Shown here one piece after another: positions 21,123-33,125 of a stretch of 37,500 nucleotides of DNA; the stretch's first letter is position 1; each line of letters starts with the position of its first letter. The stretch comes from Paulinella micropora (lineage: Eukaryota > Cercozoa > Imbricatea > Euglyphida > Paulinellidae). The position numbers and the translations under genes are program-made. Where the stretch lies: the NCBI GenBank assembly GCA_019918135.1, contig WBZZ01001021.1, positions 22,501 to 60,000 on the forward strand, given 5' to 3'. The notes under the pieces were generated by a model. It worked only from the letters and a program-made list of their open reading frames with translations, was not told the DNA's origin and did not search any database.

Positions 21123-21125
21123 CAT
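20819..21125 (+). mobile_element. SINE family A, subtype II variant
   Basis: Two GATCC units, the second with an extra CT (GATCCCTGTCTGG), and GCTTATC. 3' end GGCGCGTGTGCAG. Confidence 0.9.
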
Positions 21126-22136
21126 CCCCGAAGGGTGTTTGAGTAGGGGTGGGGGGTTTGGGGGGAGGGGGAAAATGCAAATTCTGTACCCCCCACCCAC
21201 CCACACCACCCCCCCCCCCCCATTTCTGCACCCTATCGGAATAAATCATGGTTTGTGGGAACCAGGAGGAGTTGGGAGCTCATATTGGCAGGGTGGTTAG
21301 CCCCAGACTCGGTTTTGATGCTGATAATATTTTTTTGGAATTCACGCAAATATTTGCGTTAGGGGAGTGTCCTGAATGCCAAAATTCCTTGTTTTTTAAG
21401 CCTATTTTCTGCTCTCCCATCGGAATAAATCATGCTTTGTGGGAACCAGGAGGAGTTGGGAGCTCATATTGGCAGGGTGGCTAGCCCCAGACTCGATGTT
21501 GATGCTAATATAGTGTTGATGCTGATACAGTTTTTTTGGAATTTACGCAAATATCTGCGTTAGGAGAGTGTGCTGAATGCCAAATTCCTTGTTTTTAGCA
21601 GTACTTGCCGGTGCCTCCGGCAATTGAACGTACCCTGTCGACGAGGCAGGGGGTGTCCGAGGGGGGCCCTCCCCCCGGGAACCCCAGCCCGTCGATTGTA
21701 CGTACTCAATTCGGTCACGAGTGGCACCCACACCAGAAAATTGAGGTCTTGTGCCACCAGCCGACCTCCGGCAAGTGAAAGTAGCCTGTCGACGGGGCAG
21801 TGGTGGTCCGGGGGGCCCTCCCCCCGGGAACCCCAGCCCTGCAATTGTACGTACACGTTTTTGTCGCGGGTGGCACTCAAACGAGATAATTGAGGTCTTG
21901 TGCCACCTGGCGCCGTTTGCGCACACCAGAGGGAGTTAGCGGCTGGTATTTGGTGTATCTAACACTTCTTGATGAGCTCTCTTCGAAAATATAAAAATTG
22001 TTTCGCCGGGTGGCATACACACACCGGAAAATTGAGGTTTTTGCGCCACCAGGCGCCGTTTGCGCACACCTGAGGGAGTTTGAGGCTGATGTTTGGTGTA
22101 CCCGACACCTCTCGAGGCGCTCTCTTCGGAGATAAA
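21126..22136 (+). mobile_element. Family F element, 3'-truncated
   Basis: Left end CCCCGAAGGGTGTTTG (mutated), two GGAATAAATCATG monomers, then hairpin modules. It stops at TTCGGAGATAAAA, where a SINE 3' end is joined without the usual F right end. Confidence 0.73.
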
Positions 22137-22170
22137 AACAGAGAAGCATCAGCCATTGACAGAGAAGCAC

Positions 22171-22215
<45 letters not shown>

Positions 22216-22251
22216 TATTATTATTATTATCATTATTATTATAATTATTAT
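22137..22251 (+). mobile_element. SINE A 3'-end fragment fused to F
   Basis: CAGAGAAGCATCAGCCATTG and a second CAGAGAAGCAC, then the ATT tail. Suggests template switching or a recombination joint rather than a simple insertion. Confidence 0.75.
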
Positions 22252-22524
22252 GGACACCGTGATAGCCCAGTGGTCAAGTTCTACCATCTGGGCCCTGTCG
22301 CCAGTTCGATTCCCGTCGGTGCCACCAGTATTTTCATTGAACATACCGATCCGTCTGGACCAGTATTTTCATTGAACATACCGGCCCGTCTGGAAGTGTT
22401 GGAACTGCCCTTGTGGGGGTGTCATTAGAGCTTATCGTCAATTCTTCGTACTCCCCTCACGGGTGAGACGATGGAGGCGCATGTGCAGAAATGCATCAGC
22501 CATTGACAGAGAAGCACTATTATA

Positions 22525-22560
<36 letters not shown>

Positions 22561-22561
22561 T
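22252..22561 (+). mobile_element. SINE family A, subtype II
   Basis: Two units (GATCC, GGCCC) and GCTTATC; CTTGTGGGGG variant. Confidence 0.9.
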
Positions 22562-22883
22562 GGACACCGTGATAGCCCAGTGGTCAAGTTCTACCATCTG
22601 GGCCCTGTCGCCAGTTCGATTCCCGTCGGTGCCACCAGTATTTTCATTGAACATACCGGTCCGTCTGGAAGTGTTGGAACTGCCCGTGCGGGGGTGTCAT
22701 TAGAGCCTATCGTCAATTCTTCGTACTCCCCTCACGGGTGAGACGATGGAGGCGCATGTGCAGATTTGCATCAGCCTTTGACAGAGAAGCACTATTATTA
22801 TTATTAATATTGTCAATTATTACTATTACTATTACTATTACTGTTACTATTACTATTACTGTTACTGTTACTTTTACTTTTAC

Positions 22884-22929
<46 letters not shown>
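22562..22929 (+). mobile_element. SINE family A, subtype I, complex tail
   Basis: One unit. The tail is ATT, then TTACTATTACTGTTACTT repeats, then pure ATT. Confidence 0.88.
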
Positions 22930-22932
<3 letters not shown>

Positions 22933-23072
22933 ATACCGGCCCGTCTGGAAGTGTTGGAACTGCCCTTGCGGGGGTGTCATTAGAGCTTATCGTCAATTCT
23001 TCGTACTCCCCTCACGGGTGAGACGATGGAGGCGCATGTGCAGATTTGCATCAGCCATTGACAGAGAAGCAC

Positions 23073-23109
<37 letters not shown>

Positions 23110-23110
23110 T
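22930..23110 (+). mobile_element. SINE family A, 5'-truncated
   Basis: Starts at ACATACCGGCCCG within the 35-nt unit; GCTTATC with the GCATGTGCAGATTTGC 3' variant. Confidence 0.87.
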
Positions 23111-23283
23111 AGGGAGTACATAGGCCATCGGTCCTTTCCATGGGCTGATTGGTATAAAGCTCCTAGAGTAATGTTCTATGCCGTCACTTCCTTTATTCCA
23201 CCGATTGGTGTGGAGACTTTCCTTATGGAATGGAGGACTGGATGCACATGGCCTTTTGGCTCAGCAATTGGCAGGAGATACAC

Positions 23284-23311
<28 letters not shown>
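23111..23311 (+). mobile_element. Family B element
   Basis: Complete copy; its tail meets a 5'-short D. Confidence 0.88.
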
Positions 23312-23314
<3 letters not shown>

Positions 23315-23690
23315 CCCAATGGCCTTACGGCGTTAAACTGTGATGCCAACTCAAATCCATTTGGTGGATGATGCTGGGGAGGAGGGTCGTTGGGCGCCTG
23401 TCGAAGATCTTAAACTCCGCTATGCCGGTTGATAGCCCGTGGACCCAGCGGATACCAAATTGTTATGGGTGGGGTTTTGAGGTAGTTCTAGCAACCATGC
23501 TTGGTGTACGCACTTGCACATGCGGCAACGTTTTGCAAGAGGTTGTTGGGACTGCGGAATAACCTCGGCTTAGTGTAGTCTTGCCCTCAGGAGCTCTATG
23601 GGTGGCCCCTATAATCAGTCGAGAGACTGACTAGGTGGGGATGGAGCACCTCGAACAAGGGCATGAGCCTCAGCTGCATCATTATGCCTT
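23312..23690 (+). mobile_element. Family D element, subtype III, 5'-short, first of a dimer
   Basis: Starts at CAGCCCAATGGCC and has GGTGGATGATGCTGG. It ends at ATTATGCCTT, with no tail, where the next D starts. Confidence 0.85.
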
Positions 23691-24211
23691 AGTGTTGACT
23701 GTGATATATTTGAGGGTAATACCTGATGATAAAAACTTAGTCACGCTTGTTTATCAGAGCTCCAGCCCAATGGCCTTACGGCGTTAAACTGTGATGCCAA
23801 CTCAAAACCATTTGGTGGATGATGCTGGGGAGGAGGGTCGTTGGGCGCCTGTCGAAGATCTTAAACTCCGCTATGCCGGTTGATAGCCCGTGGACCCAGC
23901 GGATACCAAATTGTTATGGGTGGGGTTTTGAGGTAGTTCTAGCAACCATGCTTGGTGTACGCACTTGCACATGCGGCAACGTTTTGCAAGAGGTTGTTGA
24001 GACTGCGGAATAACCACGGCTTAGTGTAGTCTTGCCCTCAGGAGCTCCATCGGTGGCCCCTATAATCAGTCGAGAGACTGACTAGGTGGGGATGGAGCAC
24101 CTCGAACAAGGGCATGGAGGCTCATGTCCGGAAACGGATCGTACCATCAGCTGCATCAGTATGCCTTAGAGGAAGTATATTATTATTATTATTATTATTA
24201 TTATATTATTA

Positions 24212-24247
<36 letters not shown>
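23691..24247 (+). mobile_element. Family D element, subtype III, second of a dimer
   Basis: Full D (GTGTTGACTGTGATATATTT). The 3' end ATGGAGGCTCATGTCCGG is the D version closest to the A and C 3' ends. ATT tail with two ATATT slips. Confidence 0.86.
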
Positions 24248-24513
24248 GGACACCGTGATAGCCCAGTGGTCAAGTTCTACCATCTGGGCCCTGTCGCCAG
24301 TTCGATTCCCGTCGGTGCCACCAGTATTTTCATTGAACATACCGATCCGTCTGGACCAGTATTTTCATTGAACATACCGGCCCGTCTGGAAGTGTTGGAA
24401 CTGCCCTTGCGGGGGTGTCATTAGAGCTTATCGTCAATTCTTCGTACTCCCCTCACGGGTGAGACGATGGAGGCGCATGTGCAGAAATGCATCAGCCATT
24501 GACAGAGAAGCAC

Positions 24514-24552
<39 letters not shown>
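24248..24552 (+). mobile_element. SINE family A, subtype II
   Basis: Two units and GCTTATC. Confidence 0.9.
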
Positions 24553-24820
24553 GGACACCGTGATAGCCCAGTGGTCAAGTTCTACCATCTGGGCCCTGTC
24601 GCCAGTTCGATTCCCGTCGGTGCCACCAGTATTTTCATTGAACATACCGGTCTATTTCTGGACCAGTATTTTCATTGAACATACCGGCCCGTCTGGAAGT
24701 GTTGGAACTGCCCTTGCGGGGGTGTCATTAGAGCTTATCGTCAATTCTTCGTACTCCCCTCACGGGTGAGACGATGGAGGCGCATGTGCAGAAATGCATC
24801 AGCCATTGACAGAGAAGCAC

Positions 24821-24868
<48 letters not shown>
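24553..24868 (+). mobile_element. SINE family A, subtype III
   Basis: GGTCTATTTCTGG unit and GCTTATC. Followed by C. Confidence 0.9.
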
Positions 24869-25323
24869 GGAGGTGTGCACAGTATGGCATCCCACGGGAA
24901 GAGGAGGTGGTTTGGCCTCTTCCCACTGGTTCCGAGGCTATGTTGTGTTGTTTTTATAAGACATACACCACATGGGGTCAAAGGGGTATATACATTCCCA
25001 GATCTGGGGTGGTGACGGGTTTCGAGGCGTCCCAGACACTTACCGCAAAACGTCCTCATGCGCTGGCAGACCGCATGAAATGTCTGCTACCTCCATCCCT
25101 CGACCCAACAGTCACACAGTCAATGTTGGGAGGGAAGAGTGACTCTAACCATCCCTGAATAGCTACCCGCCCGGCGTGTCGGATACCTTGCAGGGAATCA
25201 ACTGCAAATGATTGATGTTCCCTATGAGAGAGTTCCAAAAGACTGGATATAAGTCGAATGGAGGTACTCAAGAGGGGTATGGTCCTTGGACTCAGCCATG
25301 ACAGATCAATACACTACTACTAC

Positions 25324-25373
<50 letters not shown>

Positions 25374-25375
25374 GT
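24869..25375 (+). mobile_element. Family C element with internal inversion
   Basis: Starts GGAGGTGTGCACAGTATGGC and has one minisatellite unit. From about 25090 to 25272 the body is the reverse complement of the C1 body: CTCCATCCCTCGACCCAACA here against GGGTCGAGGGATGGAGG at about 1160. The 3' end returns to normal orientation (CAGCCATGACAGATCAATAC) with an ACT/ATT tail. Confidence 0.83.
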
Positions 25376-25614
25376 GGCACCGCGATAGCCCAGTGGTTAA
25401 GGTCTACCATCTGGGACCTGTCGCCAGTTCGATTCCCGTCGGGGCCAGTATTTTCAAAGGAAATTTTCTTTGAAAGTATTGGTATGTCTGGAAGGCTTGG
25501 AGCTGCTTTGCGGGGGTGTCAGTAGAGCCTATCGTCAAATCTTCGTACTCCCCTCGCGGGTGAGACGATGGAGGCACATGTGCAGAAATGCATTCGCCAT
25601 TGACTGAGAAGCAC

Positions 25615-25662
<48 letters not shown>
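25376..25662 (+). mobile_element. SINE family E
   Basis: Head 3' end mutated to CGGGGCC, breaking one acceptor pair. Arm has GGAAATTTTC. Confidence 0.89.
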
Positions 25663-25930
25663 GGACACCGTGATAGCCCAGTGGTCAAGTTCTACCATCT
25701 GGGCCCTGTCGCCAGTTCGATTCCCGTCGGTGCCACCAGTATTTTCATTGAACATACCGGTCTATTTCTGGACCAGTATTTTCATTGAACATACCGGCCC
25801 GTCTGGAAGTGTTGGAACTGCCCTTGCGGGGGTGTCATTAGAGCTTATCGTCAATTCTTCGTACTCCCCTCACGGGTGAGACGATGGAGGCGCATGTGCA
25901 GAAATGCATCAGCCATTGACAGAGAAGCAC

Positions 25931-25961
<31 letters not shown>

Positions 25962-25983
25962 GTTATTATTATTATCATTATAT
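25663..25983 (+). mobile_element. SINE family A, subtype III
   Basis: GGTCTATTTCTGG unit. With the two elements before it this repeats the C-E-A(III) order seen at 10345-11619. Confidence 0.9.
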
Positions 25984-26230
25984 GGCACCGCGATAGCCCA
26001 GTGGTTAAGGTCTACCATCTGGGACCTGTCGCCAGTTCGATTCCCGTCGGGGCCAGTATTTTCAAAAGATATTTTCTTTGAAAGTAATGGTCTGTCTGGA
26101 AGGCTTGGAGCTGCCTTGCGGGGGTGTCAGTAGAGCTATCGTCAAATCTTCGTACTCCCCTCGTGAGACGATGGAGGCACATGTGCAAAAATGCATTCGC
26201 CATTGACTGAGAAGCATTATTATTATTATG

Positions 26231-26293
<63 letters not shown>

Positions 26294-26294
26294 T
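25984..26294 (+). mobile_element. SINE family E
   Basis: Shares the CGGGGCC mutation with the copy at 25376. The hairpin loop is deleted (CCCCTCGTGAGACG), as at 32756. Confidence 0.89.
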
Positions 26295-26552
26295 GGACAC
26301 CGTGATAGCCCAGTGGTCAAGTTCTACCATCTGGGCCCTGTCGCCAGTTCGATTCCCGTCGGTGCCACCGGTATTTTCATTGAACATACCGGTCCGTCTG
26401 GAAGTGTTGGAACTGCCCTTGCGGGGGTGTCATTAGAGCCTATCGTCAATTCTTCGTACTCCCCTCACGGGTGAGACGATGGAGGCGCATGTGCAGATTT
26501 GCATCAGCCATTGACAGAGAAGCACTATTATTATTATTATTATTATTATTAT
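26295..26552 (+). mobile_element. SINE family A, subtype I
   Basis: One unit (CACCGGTATTTTC), with a GCATGTGCAGATTTGC 3' end. Confidence 0.9.
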
Positions 26553-28292
26553 CCCTGAAAGGTGTTGGAGAAGGAGGTGGGGGGTTTGGGGGGAGGGGGA
26601 AAATGGAAATTGTGTACCCCACCCACCCCCACCCACCCACCCCTTTTCCGCACCCCTGTCCCTATAAATCATAGTTTGTCGGAACGAGGAGGAGTTCGGA
26701 GCTCATAGTAACAGGGTGGTTAGCCCCAGACTCGATCTTGATGCTGATATGATTTTTTTGGAATTCACGCAAATATTTTCGTTAGGGGAGTGTCCTGAAT
26801 GCCAAATTTCCTTTTTTTTTCGCATTCCTGTCGGAATAAATCATGGTTTGTGGGAACCAGGAGGAGTTGGGAGCTCATATTTGCAGGGTGGCTAGCCCCA
26901 GACTCGATGTTGCTGATATGATTCTTTTGGAATTCACGCAAATATTTGCGTTAGGGCAGTGTCCTGAATGCCAAAATTCCTTCTTTTTTTCGCACCCCTG
27001 TCAGAATAAATCATGGTTTGTGTGAACCAGGAGGAGTTGGGAGCTAATATTGAGGTTGGCTAGCCCCAGACTCGATCTTGATGCTGGTATAATTTCTTTG
27101 GAATTCACGCAAATATTTGATTTAGGGGAGTGTCCTGAATGCGAAAATTCCTTGTTTTTTTAGTATTTTCTGCTCTCCCATCGGAATAAATCATGGTTTG
27201 TGTGAACCAGGAGGAGCTGGGAGCTAATATTGACAGGGTGACTAGCCCCAGACTTGATCTTGATGCTGATATGATTTTTTTGGAATTCACGCAAATATGT
27301 GCGTTAGGGGAGTGTCCTGAATGCCAAAATTCCTTGTTTTTTTAAGCTTATTTTCTGCTCTCCCATCGGAATAGATCGTGGTTGTGGGAACCAGGAGGAG
27401 TTGGGAGCTCATATTGGCAGGGTGGCTAGCCCCAGACTCAATGCTGATACTGATACAGTTTTTTTGGAATTCACGCAAATATCTGCGTTAGGGGAGTGTC
27501 CTGAATGCCAAATTTCCTTGTTTTTTAGCAGTACTTGCCGGTGCCTCCGGCAATCGAACGTACCCTGTCGACGGGGCAGGGGGGTCCGGGGGGCTTGCCC
27601 CCGGGAACCCCAGCCCGGCGATTGTACGCACCAGTTTTGGTCGCGGGTGGCACCCACACCAGAAAATTGAGGTCTTGTCCCACCTCGCGCCCTCCGGCAA
27701 GAACTTACCCTGTCGACGGGAAAGGTGCGGTCCGGGGGGCCCTCCCCCCGGAAACCCAGCCCGGCGTTTGTACGTACCAGTTTTGGTCGCGGGTGGCACC
27801 CACACCAGAAAATTGAGGTCTTGTGCCACCAGCAGCCGTTTGCGCACACCAGAGGGAGTTAGCGGCTGTTATTTGGTGTATCTGACACTTCATGATGAGC
27901 TCTCTTCGAAAATGTAAAAATATTGCGCCGGGTGGCATACACACCGGGAAATTGAGGTTTTGGCGCCACCAGGCGCCGTTTGCGCACACCCGAGGGAGTT
28001 TGAGGCTGATGTTTGGTGTACCCGACACCTCTCCGTGCGCTCTCTTCGGAGATTAAAAAGTTTTGGTGGCGGGTGGCACAAAAACCAGAGATTTCAGGTT
28101 TTTGTGCCACCAGAGCTTACACTTGCGTTCTGCTGGTACCTCCGGCAATGGAACGTACCCTGCGACGAGAAAGGGGGGGTCCGGGGGGCTCTCCCGCCGG
28201 AACCCTAGCCTGAGGGGGGAAGGGGTGGGAGGGGGGGGGGGGGGTTTAGGGTTAGTTGTTGTTATTATTATTATTATTATTTTTATTATTTT
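26553..28292 (+). mobile_element. Family F element, longest copy
   Basis: Left end CCCTGAAAGGTGTTGG. About five GGAATAA-type monomers (26645 to about 27525), then several hairpin modules. One of these is a perfect 15-bp stem with a 10-nt loop at 28072-28086/28097-28111 (GGTGGCACAAAAACC). The usual right end is replaced by a G run and TTTAGGGTTAGTTGTTG before the ATT tail. Confidence 0.75.
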
Positions 28293-28523
28293 GGACACCG
28301 TGATAGCCCAGTGGTCAAGTTCTACCATCTGGGCCCTGTCGCCAGTTCGATTCCCGTCGGTGCCACCAGTATTTTCATTGAACATACCGATCCGTCTGGA
28401 AGTGTTGGAACTGCCCGTGCGGGGGTGTCATTAGAGCCTATCGTCAATTCTTCGTACTCCCCTCACGGGTGAGACGATGGAGGCGCATGTGCAGATTTGC
28501 ATCAGCCATTGACAGAGAAGCAC

Positions 28524-28571
<48 letters not shown>
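28293..28571 (+). mobile_element. SINE family A, subtype I
   Basis: One unit (GATCC) and GCCTATC; GCATGTGCAGATTTGC 3' end. Confidence 0.9.
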
Positions 28572-29641
28572 CCCTGAAAGGTGTTGGGAGTAGGGGGTGG
28601 GGGGTTTGGGGGGAGCGGGAAAATGCAAAGTGTGTACCCCCCACCCCCACCCCATTTCCGCACCCCTGTCGGAATAAATCATGGTTTGTGGGAACAAGGA
28701 GGAGTTCGGGGCTCATATTTGCAGGGTGGTTAGCCCCAGACTCGATCTTGATGCTGATATGATTTTTTTGGAATTCACGCAAATATTTGCGTTAGGGGAG
28801 TGTCCTGAATGCCAAAATTCCTTGTTTTTTTTCGCACCCCATTAGCAACAAATCATGGTTTATCTGAACCAGGATGAGTTGGGAGCTCATATTTGCAGGG
28901 TGTCTAGCCCCAGACTCGATCTTGATACCGATATAATTTGTTTGGAATTCACGCAAATATTTGCGTTAGGGGAGTGTCCTGAATGCGAAAATTCCTTGTT
29001 TTTTAAGACTATTTTCTGCACCCCCGGGAACCCCAGCCCGCCATTGTACGTACCCGGTTTGGTCGCGGGTGGCACCCACACCAGAAATTTGAGGTCTTGT
29101 GCCACCAGCCGCCGCGCACACCAGAGGGAGTTAGCGGCTGTTATTTGGTGTATCTGACACTTCTTGATGAGCTCTCTTCAAAAATATAAAAATTGTGGCG
29201 CCGGGTGGCCTACACACCGGGAAATTGAGGTTTTTGCGCCACCAGGCGCCGTTTGCGCACACCCGAGGGAGTTTGAGGCTGATGTTTGGTGTACCCGACA
29301 CCTCTCCGTGCGCTCTCTTCGGAGATAAAAAAGTTTTGGTGGCGGGTGGCACAAAAACCAGAGATTTCAGGATTTTGTGCCACCAGAGCTTACACTTGCG
29401 TTCTGCTGGTACCTCCTGCAATGGAACGTACCCTGTCGACGGGAAAGGGGGGGCCCGGGGGGCTCTCCCACGGGAACCCACCCTAGCCCGAGGGGGAGAA
29501 GTGGTGTGTGTGTGTGTGTGTGTTTGGGGAAGGGGGGGGGGGGGGTGCGCTTTTTTCGCACACCGCAAACCATCCTTTCAGGTTTTGGCGCAGCCCCTTG
29601 TCATTATTATTATTATTATCATTATTATTATTATCATTATT
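28572..29641 (+). mobile_element. Family F element
   Basis: Left end CCCTGAAAGGTGTTGGGAG, two monomers, then hairpin modules, a (GT)n run near 29505-29523 and right end CATCCTTTCAGGTTTTGGCG. Tail ATT/ATC. Confidence 0.75.
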
Positions 29642-29911
29642 CACCGTGATAGCCCAGTGGTCAAGTTCTACCATCTGAGCCCTGTCGCCAGTTCGATTCC
29701 CGTCGGTGCCACCAGTATTTTCATTGAACATACCGGTCTATTTCTGGACCAGTATTTTCATTGAACATACCGGCCCGTCTGGAAGTGTTGGAACTGCCCT
29801 TGCGGGGGTGTCATTAGAGCTTATCGTCAATTCTTCGTACTCCCCTCACGGGTGAGACGATGGAGGCGCATGTGCAGAAATGCATCAGCCATTGACAGAG
29901 AGGCACTATTA

Positions 29912-29988
<77 letters not shown>

Positions 29989-29989
29989 T
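29642..29989 (+). mobile_element. SINE family A, subtype III
   Basis: Head starts at CACCGTG (first four bases missing) after F. GAGAGGCAC 3' variant shared with the copy at 11315. Confidence 0.9.
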
Positions 29990-30285
29990 GGACACCGTGA
30001 TAGCCCAGTGGTCAAGTTCTACCATCTGGGCCCTGTCGCCAGTTCGATTCCCGTCGGTGCCACCAGTATTTTCATTGAACATACCGATCCGTCTGGACCA
30101 GTATTTTCATTGAACATACCGGCCCGTCTGGAAGTGTTGGAACTGCCCTTGCGGGGGTGTCATTAGAGCTTATCGTCAATTCTTCGTACTCCCCTCACGG
30201 GTGAGACGATGGAGGCGCATGTGCAGAAATGCATCAGCCATTGACAGAGAAGCACTATTATTATTATTATTATTATTATTATTTT
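29990..30285 (+). mobile_element. SINE family A, subtype II
   Basis: Two units and GCTTATC. Confidence 0.9.
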
Positions 30286-30554
30286 GGACACCGTGATAGC
30301 CCAGTGGTCAAGTTCTACCATCTGGGCCCTGTCGCCAGTTCGATTCCAGTCGGTGCCACCAGTATTTTCATTGAACATACCGGTCCGTCTGGAAGTGTTG
30401 GAACTGCCCTTGCGGGGGTGTCATTAGAGCCTATCGTCAATTCTTCGTACTCCCCTCACGGGTGAGACGATGGAGGCGCATGTGCAGAAATGCATCAGCC
30501 ATTGACAGAGAAGCACTATTATTATTATTATTATCATTATTATTATTATTATTT
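30286..30554 (+). mobile_element. SINE family A, subtype I
   Basis: One unit; GATTCCAGTCGG in the head. Confidence 0.9.
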
Positions 30555-30727
30555 AGGGAGTACATAGGCCATCGGTCCTTTCCATGGGCTGATTGGTATA
30601 AAGCTCCTAGAGTAATGTTCTATGCCGTCACTTCCTTTATTCCACCGATTGGTGTGGAGACTTTCCTTATGGAATGGAGGACTGGATGCACATGGCCTTT
30701 TGGCTCAGCAATTGGCAGGAGATACAC

Positions 30728-30788
<61 letters not shown>
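30555..30788 (+). mobile_element. Family B element
   Basis: Complete copy, first of two consecutive B copies separated by an ATT tail. Confidence 0.88.
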
Positions 30789-30789
<1 letters not shown>

Positions 30790-30964
30790 GGGAGTACATA
30801 GGCCATCGGTCCCTTTCCATGGGCTGATTGGTATAAAGCTCCTAGAGTAATGTTCTATGCCGTCACTTCCTTTATTCCACCGATTGGTGTGGAGACTTTC
30901 CTTATGGAATGGAGGACTGGATGCACATGGCCTTTGGCTCAGCAATTGGCAGACGATACATACA

Positions 30965-31039
<75 letters not shown>
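30789..31039 (+). mobile_element. Family B element
   Basis: Second of the pair. Variants GGCCTTTGGC and CAGACGATACATACAT before the tail. Confidence 0.88.
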
Positions 31040-31270
31040 GGACACCGTGATAGCCCAGTGGTCAAGTTCTACCATCTGGGCCCTGTCGCCAGTTCGATTC
31101 CCGTCGGTGCCACCAGTATTTTCATTGAACATACCGGTCCGTCTGGAAGTGTTGGAACTGCCCGTGCGGGGGTGTCATTAGAGCCTATCGTCAATTCTTC
31201 GTACTTCCCTCACGGGTGAGACGATGGAGGCGCATGTGCAGATTTGCATCAGCCATTGACAGAGAAGCAC

Positions 31271-31334
<64 letters not shown>

Positions 31335-31335
31335 T
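31040..31335 (+). mobile_element. SINE family A, subtype I
   Basis: One unit, GTACTTCCCTC, GCATGTGCAGATTTGC 3' end. Confidence 0.9.
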
Positions 31336-31584
31336 CTTGGATTGTGATCTTTTGAGGGTACCACCCCGATAAAAAAACCTTAGTTACATGGTTCAATAGT
31401 TGCTTGCTAACCAGAGTTCCAGCCCGATGCCATACGGCTTCAAACTGTGATGCCAATCCATAACCATTTGGTGGTATGCTGGGGAGGAGGATCGTTGGAC
31501 GTTCATAAAAAATCTTTTAACTCCCCTATACTGGTTGGTAGCCCAGGACCCAGCTGTCTGCCATATTGTTATGGGTAGGGTTTT
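31336..31584 (+). mobile_element. Family D element, diverged subtype II, 3'-truncated
   Basis: Starts CTTGGATTGTGATC and stops at GTTATGGGTAGGGTTT, where the next D begins. More diverged than other D copies, so probably older. Confidence 0.82.
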
Positions 31585-32134
31585 TTGGAGTGTTGGTTAT
31601 GATCTTTTTGAGGATAACCCCCAATGAAAAAACCTTGTTACATGGTTCAACGGTTGCTTGCTTACCAGAGGTCCAGTCCAATAGCCTTACGTCTTCAAAC
31701 TGTGATGCAAATCCATAACTATTTGGTGGTATGCTGGTGAAGAGGATCGTTGGACGCCCATTAAAGATATTTAACTCCGCTATACTGGTTGGTAGCCCAG
31801 GACCCAGTTGTCTGCCATATTGTCATGGATGGGGATTTGAAGCAGTTCTAGCCGCCATGCTTGGTGTATGCACTTGCACATTCGGCGACGTTTTGCAAGA
31901 GGTTACTGGAACTGCGGAGTACCTCGGCTTAGTGCGGTCTTGCCCTCAGGAGCTCCATCGGTGGCCTTGCTTACCAGTCGAGAGACTGGCCAGCCAAGGG
32001 GGTTAGGAGGACCTCGAACAAGGGTATTGGAGGCTTATGTCCGGACACTGATCGTGCCATGCAGCTGCATCAGTAGGCCTTAGAGAAAACTATAACTATT
32101 ACTATTATTATTATTATTATTATTATTATTTTAT
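31585..32134 (+). mobile_element. Family D element, diverged subtype II
   Basis: Starts TTGGAGTGTTGGTTATGATC. Otherwise full length, with GGCCAGCCAAGGGGG and an ATAACTATTACTATT tail. Confidence 0.84.
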
Positions 32135-32438
32135 GGACACCGTGATAGCCCAGTGGTCAAGTTCTACCATCTGGGCCCTGTCGCCAGTTCGATTCCCGTC
32201 GGTGCCACCAGTATTTTCATTGAACATACCGATCCGTCTGGACCAGTATTTTCATTGAACATACCGGCCCGTCTGGAAGTGTTGGAACTGCCCTTGCGGG
32301 GTGTCATTAGAGCTTATCGTCAATTCTTCGTACTCCCCTCACGGGTGAGACGATGGAGGCGCATGTGCAGAAATGCATCAGCCATTGACAGAGAAGCACT
32401 ATTATTATTATTATTATTATTACTATTATCGTTATTTT
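32135..32438 (+). mobile_element. SINE family A, subtype II
   Basis: Two units and GCTTATC; one G missing in the GGGG run. Confidence 0.9.
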
Positions 32439-32713
32439 GGACACCGTGATAGCCCAGTGGTCAAGTTCTACCATCTGGGCCCTGTCGCCAGTTCGATTCC
32501 CGTCGGTGCCACCAGTATTTTCATTGAACATACCGGTCTATTTCTGGACCAGTATTTTCATTGAACATACCGGCCCGTTTGGAAGTGTTGGAACTGCCCT
32601 TGCGGGGGTGTCATTAGAGCTTATCGTCAATTCTTCGTACTCCCCTCACGGGTGAGACGATGGAGGCGCATGTGCAGAAATGCATCAGCCATTGACAGAG
32701 AAGCACTATTATC

Positions 32714-32753
<40 letters not shown>

Positions 32754-32755
32754 GT
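32439..32755 (+). mobile_element. SINE family A, subtype III
   Basis: GGTCTATTTCTGG unit; GGCCCGTTTGG variant. Confidence 0.9.
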
Positions 32756-32992
32756 GGCACCGCGATAGCCCAGTGGTTAAGGTATACCATCTGGGACCTG
32801 TCGCCAGTTCGATTCCCGTCGGTGCCAGTATTTTCAAAGGATATTTTCTTTGAAAGTATTGGTCTGTCTGGAAGGCTTGGAGCTGCCTTGCGGGGGTGTC
32901 AGTAGAGCCTATCGTCAAATCTTCGTACTCCCCTCGTGAGACGATGGAGGCACATGTGCAGAAATGCATTCGCCATTGACTGAGAAGCACTA

Positions 32993-33023
<31 letters not shown>

Positions 33024-33032
33024 TACTATTAC

Positions 33033-33071
<39 letters not shown>

Positions 33072-33080
33072 TACTATTAC

Positions 33081-33125
<45 letters not shown>

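Noticed and set aside
28244..28257. Telomere-like TTTAGGGTTAG at the right end of an F copy
   Set aside because: Barely one and a half units beside a G run. Too short to mean an interstitial telomere.
7865..29641. Transposase or reverse-transcriptase gene within the elements
   Set aside because: I looked for conserved motifs such as YxDD or DDE-type context in the longer frames of C, D and F and found none. All elements here appear non-autonomous.
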